From JAIBJN01 sp963842305 (GTDB lineage Bacteria; Actinomycetota; Thermoleophilia; Gaiellales; Gaiellaceae), in the NCBI GenBank assembly GCA_963842305.1, contig CAWJFW010000003.1, positions 510,567-574,566 of the forward strand: a stretch of DNA of 64,000 nucleotides, read 5' to 3'. The notes below the pieces were generated by a model. The model was not told where the DNA came from. It worked only from the letters and a program-made list of their open reading frames with translations, and did not search any database. A program made the translations under genes and the position numbers. Shown here piece by piece: positions 1 to 7,923 of the stretch. How positions within the stretch are numbered: the stretch's first letter is position 1; each line of letters opens with the position of its first letter.

Positions 1-65
1 TCGTCACGCCGTGGAACTTCGTCGCCAACAAGCTCTGGAGCTTCCGACGGCGGCACGCCGGGTAG
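1..65 (+). CDS. C-terminal tail of a GtrA-family membrane protein (partial)
   Basis: Reading from base 3, twenty codons run to a TAG at 63-65 and encode a tail with the pattern NFVANKLWSFRRR. An aromatic-Asn-Lys-Leu-Trp-x-Phe segment followed by basic residues is how GtrA/DPMS-like proteins, or GT2-GtrA fusions, end after their last membrane helix. These proteins are linked to translocation of polyprenyl-phosphate-linked sugars. The rest lies outside the window. The next gene is in another frame and overlaps this tail. The family call rests on about 20 residues and is tentative. Confidence 0.45.
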   Translation, partial: VTPWNFVANKLWSFRRRHAG

Positions 66-1846
66 TCGCCGCGATCGTCGGCGTGCTGGCCCTCGCAGGG
101 CCGGCGCACGCGGCCGTCCCGACCTCGCCCGTTTACGACTCCGAGGGCAACCTGATCGAGACGCCCTTCGTCCCGCCTCCCGCTGAGCCCGTTCTCACCG
201 AGGGGGAGGCCGTTGGCCGGGCGCTGGCCGTCGGAAAGGTTGCGGACTGGCTGGACCGGTACCCGGAGAAGAGCCTCACAAAGGAGGGCACGTTCGACGA
301 GGACACGAACGCCTGGACCGTGAAGGTGTGGTCCGATTTGCCCGACGCGGGGCAGATCGTGCTCGCCAAGGTGGACGACACCTCGGGTGCCGTAACCGAG
401 GCGTGGACAGGCCCGCAGGTCGCCTGGAAGATGGCGCGCGGCTACGACGGCGCCTTCGGCCGGAAGATCAACAACCCGTGGATCTGGGGCTCGCTCTGTG
501 TGGCCTTCTTCCTCGGTCTCGCCAACCTGCGGCGCCCGCTTTCGATCCGCAACCTCGACCTGCTCGTCCTGCTCTCCTTCGGGGTTTCTCTGTACTTCTT
601 CAACAAGGGAGAGGTCTTCACGGCGATGCCGCTGGCCTACCCGCCGCTCCTCTATCTGCTCGGCCGTATGGCCTGGATCGGGTGGAGGGGGCGCGGGAGC
701 TCAGCGCAGCCGGTGTGGCCCGTCTGGGTGTTGGTCGCGGCGACTGTCTTCCTGGCCGGCTTTCGCTTCGGGATGAACGTGGGAGCCTCGAATGTGATCG
801 ACGTGGGGCTCGCCGGGGTCATCGGTGCGCAGCGGATCGTGGAGGACGGGGAGGCGCCGTACGGGAACATGCCCGACGACGAGGGCGAGGAGTGCGGCGA
901 GCCGGACGCCGACGGCTACGTTCGCGAGCGCATCCAGACGAACGGGCGCTGCGAGGTGGCCAACGGCCGCGGCGACACCTACGGCCCGATCAGCTACCTC
1001 GCCTACGTGCCGGGCTTCGTTGCCATGGGCTACGACTTCGAGTGGGACTCCCTGCCGGCGGCGCACTTCACCTCCCTCCTGTGGGACGCGCTCGCACTGA
1101 TCGGGCTGGGCGTGTTAGGACTCCGCTTTGGGGGCGCGCGGCTCGGGGCGACGCTTGCCTTCGCGTGGGCGGCCTACCCGTTCACGCAGTACGTCTCGAA
1201 CTCGAACTCGAACGACGCGATCATGCCGGCGCTCCTCATCTGGGGGCTCGTCTTCGTCACCCTGCCGTGGGGGCGCGGGCTCTTCGTCGGTCTCGCCGCG
1301 TGGACGAAGTTCGCCGCCTTCCTTCTCTTCCCGCTCTGGGCGTCCTATCCGAAGGCGTGGAAGTGGCCGAGGCAGCAACTCCTCTTCCTGGCCGGGATCC
1401 TGATGGCGACGGCACTCGGCTTCTGGCTGTTCCTGCTCGAGCCCGACCCCATCCACGCCGCGCGTATCTTCTGGGACCGGACGTTCGGTTGGCAGCTGTC
1501 GCGCGCGTCGCCGTTCTCGATCTGGGACTGGCGGGAGTACCCCGGTTACCCGGATCTGCACGTCGTGCAGACGGTTCTCAAAGGAGTGCTCGTGGCTTCG
1601 GCGTTCGTCCTGGCGTTCGTGCCGCGCACCCGGAACATCGTCCAGCTGTCCGCCCTCACGGCCGCGCTGCTCATCGGCTTCGAGCTCGTGTTGACCCACT
1701 GGTTCTACCTCTACATCCCCTGGTTCTTCCCCTTCGTCGCGTTCGCGCTGCTCGTGCCCGCTGCCGTTCGGGTGGCCGAGCCGGAGCCGTTGCCGGAGGA
1801 TGCGGGCGATGAGCGTCACGTCGGAGAGCTCCTCCCGACCCGCTGA
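11..1846 (+). CDS. polytopic membrane protein, GT-C / GT87 (DUF2029)-like
   Basis: This 611-residue protein has a signal-like hydrophobic segment ending near residue 34, a soluble domain to about residue 155, then roughly ten membrane segments. Residues 270-345 carry the lumenal pattern of polyprenyl-phosphate-dependent mannosyltransferase-like (GT87) proteins: an E-x-G-x-x-PYG turn, an acidic Cys-containing loop, then DTYGP and a Y-x-P motif. The likely role is transfer of a sugar from a lipid-linked donor on the outer face of the membrane; substrate unknown. The GTG at 11 overlaps the preceding GtrA tail by 55 nt and no better in-frame start is visible, so the N-terminus is uncertain. It overlaps the next, related gene by about 38 nt. 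Confidence 0.6.
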   Translation: MELRRQQALELPTAARRVVAAIVGVLALAGPAHAAVPTSPVYDSEGNLIETPFVPPPAEPVLTEGEAVGRALAVGKVADWLDRYPEKSLTKEGTFDEDTNAWTVKVWSDLPDAGQIVLAKVDDTSGAVTEAWTGPQVAWKMARGYDGAFGRKINNPWIWGSLCVAFFLGLANLRRPLSIRNLDLLVLLSFGVSLYFFNKGEVFTAMPLAYPPLLYLLGRMAWIGWRGRGSSAQPVWPVWVLVAATVFLAGFRFGMNVGASNVIDVGLAGVIGAQRIVEDGEAPYGNMPDDEGEECGEPDADGYVRERIQTNGRCEVANGRGDTYGPISYLAYVPGFVAMGYDFEWDSLPAAHFTSLLWDALALIGLGVLGLRFGGARLGATLAFAWAAYPFTQYVSNSNSNDAIMPALLIWGLVFVTLPWGRGLFVGLAAWTKFAAFLLFPLWASYPKAWKWPRQQLLFLAGILMATALGFWLFLLEPDPIHAARIFWDRTFGWQLSRASPFSIWDWREYPGYPDLHVVQTVLKGVLVASAFVLAFVPRTRNIVQLSALTAALLIGFELVLTHWFYLYIPWFFPFVAFALLVPAAVRVAEPEPLPEDAGDERHVGELLPTR

Positions 1847-3045
1847 CACCGGGCTCGTCCTCCTCACCCTCGCGGTCGGGCTGGGCCTCCTGACCGCGTC
1901 GTGGGGAGCGCTGCACCTGCCGCCGTTCGACCGCTACCAGATCGTCGACACGCCCGGTGTACCAGGACTACGGCGAGGCCATGGCGGCAGGCGAGGTGCC
2001 GTACCGCGACTTCGATCTCGAGTACCCGCCGGGCGCGCTTCCGGTCTTCTGGCTGCCGACGCTCGGCCCGCCCGAGCACTACGACTCGATCTTCGAGGCG
2101 CTCATGTGGATTTGCGCGGCGGCGATGCTCGCGCTCGTCGTGCGCGGCGTCGCGACCTTCCGGGACGCGCCCACACGGCTTCTCCTCGTCGCCGTTGGGA
2201 TCGGGCTCTTTCCGCTCGCCCTCGGAACGGTCGTGCTCACGCGCTACGACCTCTGGCCCGCGGCCCTGGCGGCCGCGGCGCTGACGGCGGTTCTCGTCGG
2301 CAGGGACCGGCTCGGGCTGGCTGTGCTCGGGCTCGCCGTCGCAGCGAAGATCTATCCGCTCGTGCTCCTCCCTCCGCTGCTCGTCTACGTCGGCCGAAGA
2401 CGGGGGTGGCGAGAGGCGGCGATCGGTTTGGGCGCCTTCGTGACCGTGCTTGCAGTCGTCGTGCTGCCGTTCGCGATCGTCGCCCCCGACGGGCTTGTGG
2501 AGTCGCTCGAACGCCAACTCGGCCGACCGCTCCAGATCGAGAGCCTCGGTGCCTCGGTGCTGCTCGTCGCGCACCAGCTCGGGCTCTACGAGCCGACCGT
2601 TGTCTCGTCGTACGGCTCCCAGAACCTGGCCGGATCTCTGCCGGATGCGGTCGCCACGGTGCAGACCGTGGTGCAGGCGCTCGCGCTCGTCGCGATCTGG
2701 CTCGTGTTTGCGCGCGGCCCCGCCACGGCGGCGCGGCTCGTCGCCGTCTGCGCGGCCTCCGTCGTGGTCTTCGTCGCGTTCGGCAAGGTGCTCTCGCCGC
2801 AGTTCTTGATCTGGCTCGTCCCCGTCGTCGCCCTGGTAGGTGGGAGAGGCGGGCTCGCGGCGGGCGCGCTTCTCGGCGCCGCACTCGTCACGACGCACCT
2901 CTGGTTTCCGACGCGCTACTGGGATCTCGTCGCGCTCGAGCCCGTTGGCTGGCTCGCGCTCGTCCGCAACGTGTTCCTCGTCGCGCTGGCAGCCGGCCTG
3001 GCGGTCGCTACGGCACGGGCACGCGCAGAGCCTCGCAGCGGGTAG
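1809..3045 (+). CDS. GT87/DUF2029-like membrane protein, interrupted by a one-base frameshift
   Basis: About 411 residues once one frameshift is bridged. Residues 1-48 are read from the ATG at 1809 (1800 is an alternative). At 1954-1957 (CCCGGTG) the frame must move by one base to continue into VYQDYGEAMAAGEVPYRDFD, the conserved luminal loop of DUF2029/GT87 proteins, followed by EYPPG. About ten hydrophobic segments follow. Removing one G restores a single continuous gene, so this is either a sequence error or a recent mutation. It is a paralogue of the upstream gene and probably works in the same glycan pathway. It converges on the YmdB-like gene and overlaps its 3' end by 38 nt. Confidence 0.6.
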
Positions 3046-3790
3046 CGCGCCCATCGGCTCCGCATTCGACGACGACGCCTTCGATCCGAACGTCCCCTTC
3101 TGCCGGGTGGAAGCGCACCGGGATCCCGGTGCGCATTCGCTGGATGGCGAGCTCGGCGCGCACGCCGATGACGGAATCGTGTGGACCGGTCATGCCCGCG
3201 TCGGTGATCGCTGCGGTTCCGCCGGCGAGGACGCGGGCGTCGTTCGTCTGCACGTGAGTGTGCGTCCCGAGGACGGCGGTGACCCGGCCGTCGAGCAGGC
3301 GGGCGAGAGCGATCTTCTCGCTCGTCGCCTCGGCGTGGAAGTCGACGAGGACGACGGGTGTCTGCTCGCGGGCCTCCTCGACGAGCGCGTCCACGACCCG
3401 GAACGGATGAACAGGCGTCTGGAGGAAGAGCTGGCCCTGGAGGTTCAGGACCGCGACCTGCTCCCCGCCGCGTGCTTTGACGACGGTCAGGCCGCGGCCC
3501 GGGATGCCGGCTTCGCCGAAGTTGGCCGGTCGGAGAACGCGGGGATCGGACTCGAGCATGGGCACGAGGTCTCGGTGACGCCAGACATGGTTTCCCGTCG
3601 TGATCACGTCGGCGCCCGCCTCGAGCAGGCGATATGCGAGCTTGGCGGTCAGGCCGATGCCGTCCGCGGCGTTCTCGCCGTTCACGACGCAGAGGTCGGC
3701 GTCGAGCTCGTGCCTGAGCTCGGGCAGGCGGTCGGTCACGGCCCGTCGCCCGGGCGGGCCGAAGACGTCACCGATGAAGAGCAGCTTCAG
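3008..3790 (-). CDS. YmdB-family metallophosphoesterase (TIGR00282 type)
   Basis: About 260 residues. The family signatures appear in order: GDVFGPPGR at the N-terminus, NGEN, GNHVW, DFHAEATSEK, GTHTHVQT and TDAGMTGP. These supply the metal ligands of a dinuclear phosphodiesterase; Bacillus YmdB hydrolyses 2',3'- and 3',5'-cyclic nucleotides. The first ATG (3739) lies after the conserved GDVFGPPGR strand, so the real start must be upstream. The only options before the preceding stop at 3805-3807 are CTG codons (3790 or 3784), which I used. A non-canonical start or a small sequence error is possible. It lies 14 nt downstream of the M23-like gene, probably co-transcribed. Confidence 0.75.
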   Translation of the reverse strand: MKLLFIGDVFGPPGRRAVTDRLPELRHELDADLCVVNGENAADGIGLTAKLAYRLLEAGADVITTGNHVWRHRDLVPMLESDPRVLRPANFGEAGIPGRGLTVVKARGGEQVAVLNLQGQLFLQTPVHPFRVVDALVEEAREQTPVVLVDFHAEATSEKIALARLLDGRVTAVLGTHTHVQTNDARVLAGGTAAITDAGMTGPHDSVIGVRAELAIQRMRTGIPVRFHPAEGDVRIEGVVVECGADGRATRCEALRVPVP

Positions 3791-3804
3791 GGAGTGGTGC
3801 CGAT

Positions 3805-4830
3805 CTAGGGGCTCGTGAGGGCCGTGGCAGGCTGCACCTCGATGTGCACGTGCTGGCCGTTGTCCTGCGTGTAGCGGGCGAGCCCGGCCCGCTCCACGTC
3901 CGAGAGATCGATGACGCGGCCGATCTTGGTCGTCCCCGACGAGACGGTCGAGCCGACGGTGAGCGCTGGATCGGCGCGGAGGTTCGAGAGCGAGACGACG
4001 ACGCCCGGTGAGCCGGACGGCTGGATGTCGATCCGCACGCCGTAGATCTGTCCGTTGACGACGTTGTCCGTGACGGCGATGACGCTGCCGTCGACCGGCG
4101 CGTAGACGTCGGTGTCGACCGGTGCTCCGACGTCGAGGCCGCCGGTGTCGACGCCCACTCCGCCGTCGAGCATGTAGTAGCGCATGCCCGAGCCGCTCGT
4201 ACCGAAGAGCCGCCTGAAGAGGCGCTCGGCGAGGCCGGCGTTCGCCTGGGTGCCGACCGGCTCGAGCGGGAGCGCGAGCGTTCCGCTGGCGTGGTAGCCG
4301 AGCGCGGTCACCCGGCTCTGGTTGACCGGGAGCTGGATGCGCAGGGAATCCTGGGTGGCGACGATCTCGGGCCGAGGCGGGCCGGCCGGGAGGAGACGCG
4401 AGGCCGGGGCCGGGCCCGTGATCGTGACGGCGGTTTCGCCGCCGCGCCCGAAGGCGGTGAGAAGGAGCGCTACGAGGCAGCCGCAGGCGATGACGACGAG
4501 GGCCGCCGTGCGGCGCGCGCGGCGGGCTTTCGCCCTGGCTTCGTCACGCTGGCGCTGCCTGGCGCGTGCGGCGAAGCCCGGGGCTTCGGTCATAGCCATC
4601 CGCGGCACGGTAACGAAGGTGGCCAGCGCTTTCAAACCGAACCGACGCTCGGTTTCGGGACCAGGTTCGTCCTCGGGCCCCGTCTCGGGCGCGACCGGCT
4701 CGGGTTTGAGCGCCAGCGCCCCCTGGGTGGGGAACTCCCAGTCCTCCTCGACGCCCCAGAGGTCGATGACGTTCCCGCGCGTCGCAGGGGCTTCGTGCTC
4801 GTGGTCGTAAAGCTCTTGACCGACCGGCAT
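3805..4830 (-). CDS. membrane-anchored protein with degenerate M23 (LytM)-like domain
   Basis: 341 residues from the ATG at 4830. An acidic cytoplasmic N-terminus of about 100 residues is followed by an Arg/Ala-rich stretch, one membrane helix near residues 105-125, a linker, and an external C-terminal domain. The domain follows the LytM/M23 fold: GAPVDTDVYAPVDGSV, a YGVRIDI strand, VGSTVSSGTTKIG, and a final HVHIEV. The HxH pair is present, but the usual first zinc ligand (His of HxxxD) is missing; the equivalent stretch reads GVDTGGLD. It is therefore probably a non-catalytic wall-binding or regulatory protein. It diverges from hemB across 93 bp. Confidence 0.6.
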   Translation of the reverse strand: MPVGQELYDHEHEAPATRGNVIDLWGVEEDWEFPTQGALALKPEPVAPETGPEDEPGPETERRFGLKALATFVTVPRMAMTEAPGFAARARQRQRDEARAKARRARRTAALVVIACGCLVALLLTAFGRGGETAVTITGPAPASRLLPAGPPRPEIVATQDSLRIQLPVNQSRVTALGYHASGTLALPLEPVGTQANAGLAERLFRRLFGTSGSGMRYYMLDGGVGVDTGGLDVGAPVDTDVYAPVDGSVIAVTDNVVNGQIYGVRIDIQPSGSPGVVVSLSNLRADPALTVGSTVSSGTTKIGRVIDLSDVERAGLARYTQDNGQHVHIEVQPATALTSP

Positions 4831-4923
4831 CACTGGCCTTGCGGCGTGGCTCGCCGTGCGGCCACCATGCCAGGGCCTGCGGACGACGGAGGTATCGGTC
4901 TCCGTGCGAAGATTCCGGGCGAC

Positions 4924-5895
4924 ATGTCGACCTTTCCGCTGACGCGCCTGCGCCGCTTCCGGCGCACGGCGGCGCTTCGCTCGTTGGTCCGCGAGACGCG
5001 CCTCGACCTCGAAGACATCGTCTATCCGCTGTTTGTGTGCCCCGGCGCAGGTGTCGATCGGCCCCTCGAAGGACTCCCAGGGATCGCACAGCGCTCCGTC
5101 GACGAGCTCTGCCGCGAAGCCCAGTCCGCCCACCGGGCCGGCGTGCGCGCTGTCCTCCTGTTCGGGATTCCCGAGGAGAAGGACGAGGCGGCGTCGGGTG
5201 CCTACGACGACGACGGGATCATCCAACAAGCGCTGCGCGCGCTGCGCGAGGAGGCTCCCGGGCTCGTACTCCTGACCGACGTGTGCCTCTGCGAGTACAC
5301 GTCGCACGGCCACTGCGGCGTCGTCGAGGGCGACGAGATCCTGAACGACGTCTCGCTCGAGCTCCTGGCCAAGACGGCGGTCAGCCATGCGGAGGCCGGC
5401 GCCGACGCCGTGTGCCCGAGCGACATGCTCGACGGCCGCGTCGGAGCGATCCGCGGCGCGCTGGACTCCGAGGGCTACGAGCAGCTGCCGATCGTTTCCT
5501 ACTCGGCCAAGTACGCCTCAGCGTTCTATGGGCCCTTCCGGGAGGCGGCAGATTCGACGCCGGCGTTCGGCGACCGGCGGAGCTATCAGATGGACCCGCC
5601 CAACGTCCGCGAGGCTCTGCGCGAATGCGAGCTCGACCTCAACGAGGGTGCCGACGCGCTGATGGTGAAGCCCGCGCTCCCCTATCTCGACGTCATCAGG
5701 GCCGTTCGCGAGCGCTTCGATGCCCCACTCTTCGCCTACAACGTGAGCGGCGAATACGCCATGGTCAAGGCGGCCGGGGCCCGCGGCTGGCTGGACGAGC
5801 GCCAGGCCGCGCTCGAGAGCCTGACCGCCGTCAAGCGCGCGGGTGCGGACGTGATCGTCTCGTACTGGGCCCGGGAGCTGGCGGAATGGCTCTAA
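4924..5895 (+). CDS. hemB: delta-aminolevulinic acid dehydratase (porphobilinogen synthase)
   Basis: 323 residues, normal family length. The enzyme condenses two 5-aminolevulinate molecules into porphobilinogen in heme synthesis. The zinc-type active-site cluster DVCLCEYTSHGHC is present, with cysteines near 121, 123 and 131. The two Schiff-base lysines lie in YSAKYASAFYG (near 197) and MVKPALPYLD (near 249). The ATG at 4924 fits the conserved start of the family (FPLTRLRRFRR). Its last 10 nt overlap hemL, so the two genes are translationally coupled. The cysteine ligands make it a Zn-dependent rather than Mg-only form. Confidence 0.96.
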   Translation: MSTFPLTRLRRFRRTAALRSLVRETRLDLEDIVYPLFVCPGAGVDRPLEGLPGIAQRSVDELCREAQSAHRAGVRAVLLFGIPEEKDEAASGAYDDDGIIQQALRALREEAPGLVLLTDVCLCEYTSHGHCGVVEGDEILNDVSLELLAKTAVSHAEAGADAVCPSDMLDGRVGAIRGALDSEGYEQLPIVSYSAKYASAFYGPFREAADSTPAFGDRRSYQMDPPNVREALRECELDLNEGADALMVKPALPYLDVIRAVRERFDAPLFAYNVSGEYAMVKAAGARGWLDERQAALESLTAVKRAGADVIVSYWARELAEWL

Positions 5896-7166
5896 GGGTG
5901 ACCGGGAGCGGTCTCTTCGAACGGGCGACCTCGGTCATTCCGGGCGGGGTCAACTCGCCCGTGCGGGCATGGGGGGCGGTCGGCGCCGGCGAGCCGTTCT
6001 TCGCCGCCCGGGGCGAGGGCGCGTCTCTCTGGGACTCCGACGGCAACCGCTACGTCGACTGGGTGATGTCGTGGGGCCCGCTCGTCTTCGGCCATGCCGA
6101 TGCCGAGGTCGTCGAGGCGGTTCAGGAGGCGGCCGCCGACGGGACGACGTTCGGTGCCCCGACCGAACGCGAGGTGGCGCTCGCCGAGGAGCTCGTCGAC
6201 GCGGTCCCCTCAGTCGAGAAGGTGCGCCTCGTCTCCTCCGGCACCGAAGCCGCCATGAGCGCCTTGCGGCTCGCCCGCGGCATCACCGGACGCGATCGCA
6301 TCCTCAAGTTCTCGGGCTGCTACCACGGTCACGCCGACGCGCTCCTCGCCGCCGCCGGCTCGGGAATCGCCACGCTCGGCATTCCTTCATCGCCCGGGGT
6401 GCCTGCCGGGGCTGCGGCCGACACGCTCGTCTGCGCCTACAACGACATCGAGGACCTCACGGAGGCGGTCGACCGCCACGGCGAAGAGCTCGCGGCGATC
6501 ATCGTCGAGCCGGTGGCGGGCAACATGGGCGTCGTTCCGCCGGAGCCCGGTTTCCTCGAGACGTTGCGCGCCCGCGCCGATGCGTGCGGTGCCCTGCTCG
6601 TGTTCGACGAGGTCATCACCGGATTCCGCGTCGCCCGCGGCGGCGCGCAGGAGCGCTACGGAGTCACGCCCGACCTGACCGTTCTCGGCAAGATCGCCGG
6701 CGGGGGCCTGCCCCTCGCTGCCTTCGGCGGCAGAGCCGACGTCATGGACGAGCTGGCGCCCGTCGGGCCCGTCTACCAGGCCGGCACGCTCTCGGGGAAC
6801 CCGCTCGCGACCGCGGCGGCGCTCGTCGTCCTCCGGCGCCTCCGGGCTCCGGACACGTACGCGCGGCTCGAGGAGACCGGCGCGCGGCTCGAGGCGGAGC
6901 TCCGGGACGCCGCCGGGGACTCACCGGTCTGTGTTCAGCGCGTCGGCGCCATGGCGACGCTCTACTTTCGCGAGGGGCCTGTCCGGAACTTCGAGGACGC
7001 CGGGGCGAGCGACACGGAGCGCTACGGCGCCTGGTTCCGGCATCTGCTGGCCCGCGGCCAGTACGTCGCCCCCTCGCAGTTCGAGGCCCTCTTCGTCTCG
7101 ACCGCCCACGACGAGCCCGAGGTCGATGCGCTCGTGGAGGCCGCGCATGAGTTCTTCCGCAGCTGA
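5886..7166 (+). CDS. hemL: glutamate-1-semialdehyde 2,1-aminomutase
   Basis: 426 residues. A PLP enzyme that converts glutamate-1-semialdehyde to 5-aminolevulinate, the step before HemB in the C5 pathway. Visible signatures are the N-terminal IPGGVNSPVRAWGAVG, the SSGTEAAMSALRLARG cofactor loop, FDEVITGFRV, and the PLP lysine in LGKIAGGGLPLAAFGG near residue 269. The ATG at 5886 sits inside the last codons of hemB (10-nt overlap). A GTG at 5898 is possible but less likely. The reversed pathway order (hemB then hemL) is common in actinobacterial heme loci. Confidence 0.95.
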   Translation: MALRVTGSGLFERATSVIPGGVNSPVRAWGAVGAGEPFFAARGEGASLWDSDGNRYVDWVMSWGPLVFGHADAEVVEAVQEAAADGTTFGAPTEREVALAEELVDAVPSVEKVRLVSSGTEAAMSALRLARGITGRDRILKFSGCYHGHADALLAAAGSGIATLGIPSSPGVPAGAAADTLVCAYNDIEDLTEAVDRHGEELAAIIVEPVAGNMGVVPPEPGFLETLRARADACGALLVFDEVITGFRVARGGAQERYGVTPDLTVLGKIAGGGLPLAAFGGRADVMDELAPVGPVYQAGTLSGNPLATAAALVVLRRLRAPDTYARLEETGARLEAELRDAAGDSPVCVQRVGAMATLYFREGPVRNFEDAGASDTERYGAWFRHLLARGQYVAPSQFEALFVSTAHDEPEVDALVEAAHEFFRS

Positions 7167-7695
7167 TCTCGGCATCTGGGCGACAATCGCCGACGAGGCG
7201 GCGCGCGAGAGTGCGCTGTGGGCCGCCGCGCTCCTGCCGGAGGAGGAGCGAGACGACACGCCCGTCTTCTCGACCCTCGCCGACGGGCGCTACGCCCTCG
7301 GCCTCGAGTCGATCTACGAGGGCTACCTCCTGCACTACGGGCGGCCGCGGCTGTTCGGGCCGGGGGACGCCGACACCGCGATTCTCCTCGGCGATTACCT
7401 CTACGCGCACGGTCTCGTCCGCGTCGCGGCGCACGGCGAGGTCCTGGTGGTCTCCGACCTGGCCGAGCTCATCTCGCTGTGCTCGCAGCTCCGCGCCGAG
7501 GAGCTCGATGGAGACGGCCCGGCCTGGGCCGGAACCGCTGCCCTCCTCGGATGTGGCGACGGCCGCCTCGAAAACGCGCGTGCTGCGCTCCGTGTGAACG
7601 GCGACCCGAGGCCGCTGCTGGCGCTCGCCGAGCTCGAAGCGGGCGGGGATGCGGTCGGGCAGACTCTCGTCCGCCACGCCGGCCGGGTGCTCTAA
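7147..7695 (+). CDS. conserved hypothetical protein downstream of hemL
   Basis: 182 residues starting at an ATG inside the last 20 nt of hemL, so translation is coupled. The protein is soluble and mostly helical by composition, rich in Ala, Leu and acidic residues, with no signal peptide or membrane segment. A middle stretch (YLLHYGRPRLFG, ending in LLGDYLYAHGL) looks like a small all-helical domain. I recognise no family or catalytic motif. Its position suggests a link to tetrapyrrole synthesis or the adjoining respiratory genes, but nothing in the sequence shows this. Confidence 0.65.
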   Translation: MSSSAADLGIWATIADEAARESALWAAALLPEEERDDTPVFSTLADGRYALGLESIYEGYLLHYGRPRLFGPGDADTAILLGDYLYAHGLVRVAAHGEVLVVSDLAELISLCSQLRAEELDGDGPAWAGTAALLGCGDGRLENARAALRVNGDPRPLLALAELEAGGDAVGQTLVRHAGRVL

Positions 7696-7705
7696 GATCC
7701 GCGCC

Positions 7706-7864
7706 ATGCTGAGCGCCCTCGTCCTAGCCGCCGAGAAGTCCACGGCCGAGGAGGGACGCGACATCATCGTCGCGATGCTCGTGGTCGGTCTCATCTTCTG
7801 CAGCGTCATCGCCATCGGGCAGTTCGCCCGCTGGGTCGGCCACCGCCGGGGCCACGGCCACTAG
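7706..7864 (+). CDS. small single-pass membrane protein
   Basis: 52 residues from the ATG at 7706. A short acidic N-terminus (AAEKSTAEEGRD) precedes one hydrophobic helix of about 20 residues, then a His/Arg-rich cytoplasmic tail (RWVGHRRGHGH). It lies 10 nt after the preceding hypothetical gene and ahead of ubiD. The size and topology resemble small accessory subunits of respiratory complexes, but no family is recognised and that role is only a guess. Codon use matches its neighbours, which supports it being real. Confidence 0.55.
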   Translation: MLSALVLAAEKSTAEEGRDIIVAMLVVGLIFCSVIAIGQFARWVGHRRGHGH

Positions 7865-7873
7865 CCGGCTCGG

Positions 7874-7891
7874 GGCGCCCACACGGGCGCC
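7874..7891 (+). terminator. GC-rich hairpin after the small membrane protein gene
   Basis: GGCGCCC, a four-base ACAC loop and GGGCGCC form a perfect 7-bp stem, 10 nt after the stop codon at 7864. No T-tract follows, so it may be a weak or Rho-assisted terminator, or simply a stabilising 3' end. It separates the heme group from the ubiD promoter. Confidence 0.4.
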
Positions 7892-7910
7892 TGCGCGCGA
7901 CGTGCCTGGA

Positions 7911-7916
7911 TAGACT
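7911..7916 (+). promoter_or_regulatory. -10 element (TAGACT) for ubiD, probably leaderless
   Basis: TAGACT matches the TANNNT -10 consensus of actinobacterial promoters and ends 7 nt before the GTG start of ubiD at 7924. That spacing is typical of leaderless transcripts in this phylum. No convincing -35 hexamer is seen and there is no Shine-Dalgarno ahead of the GTG, which supports this reading. Confidence 0.4.
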
Positions 7917-7923
7917 CGGACCG

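Noticed and set aside
3805..5388. 527-codon minus-strand frame across hemB
   Set aside because: The part above 4830 is antisense to hemB, which has clear active-site motifs. The real gene starts at the ATG at 4830.
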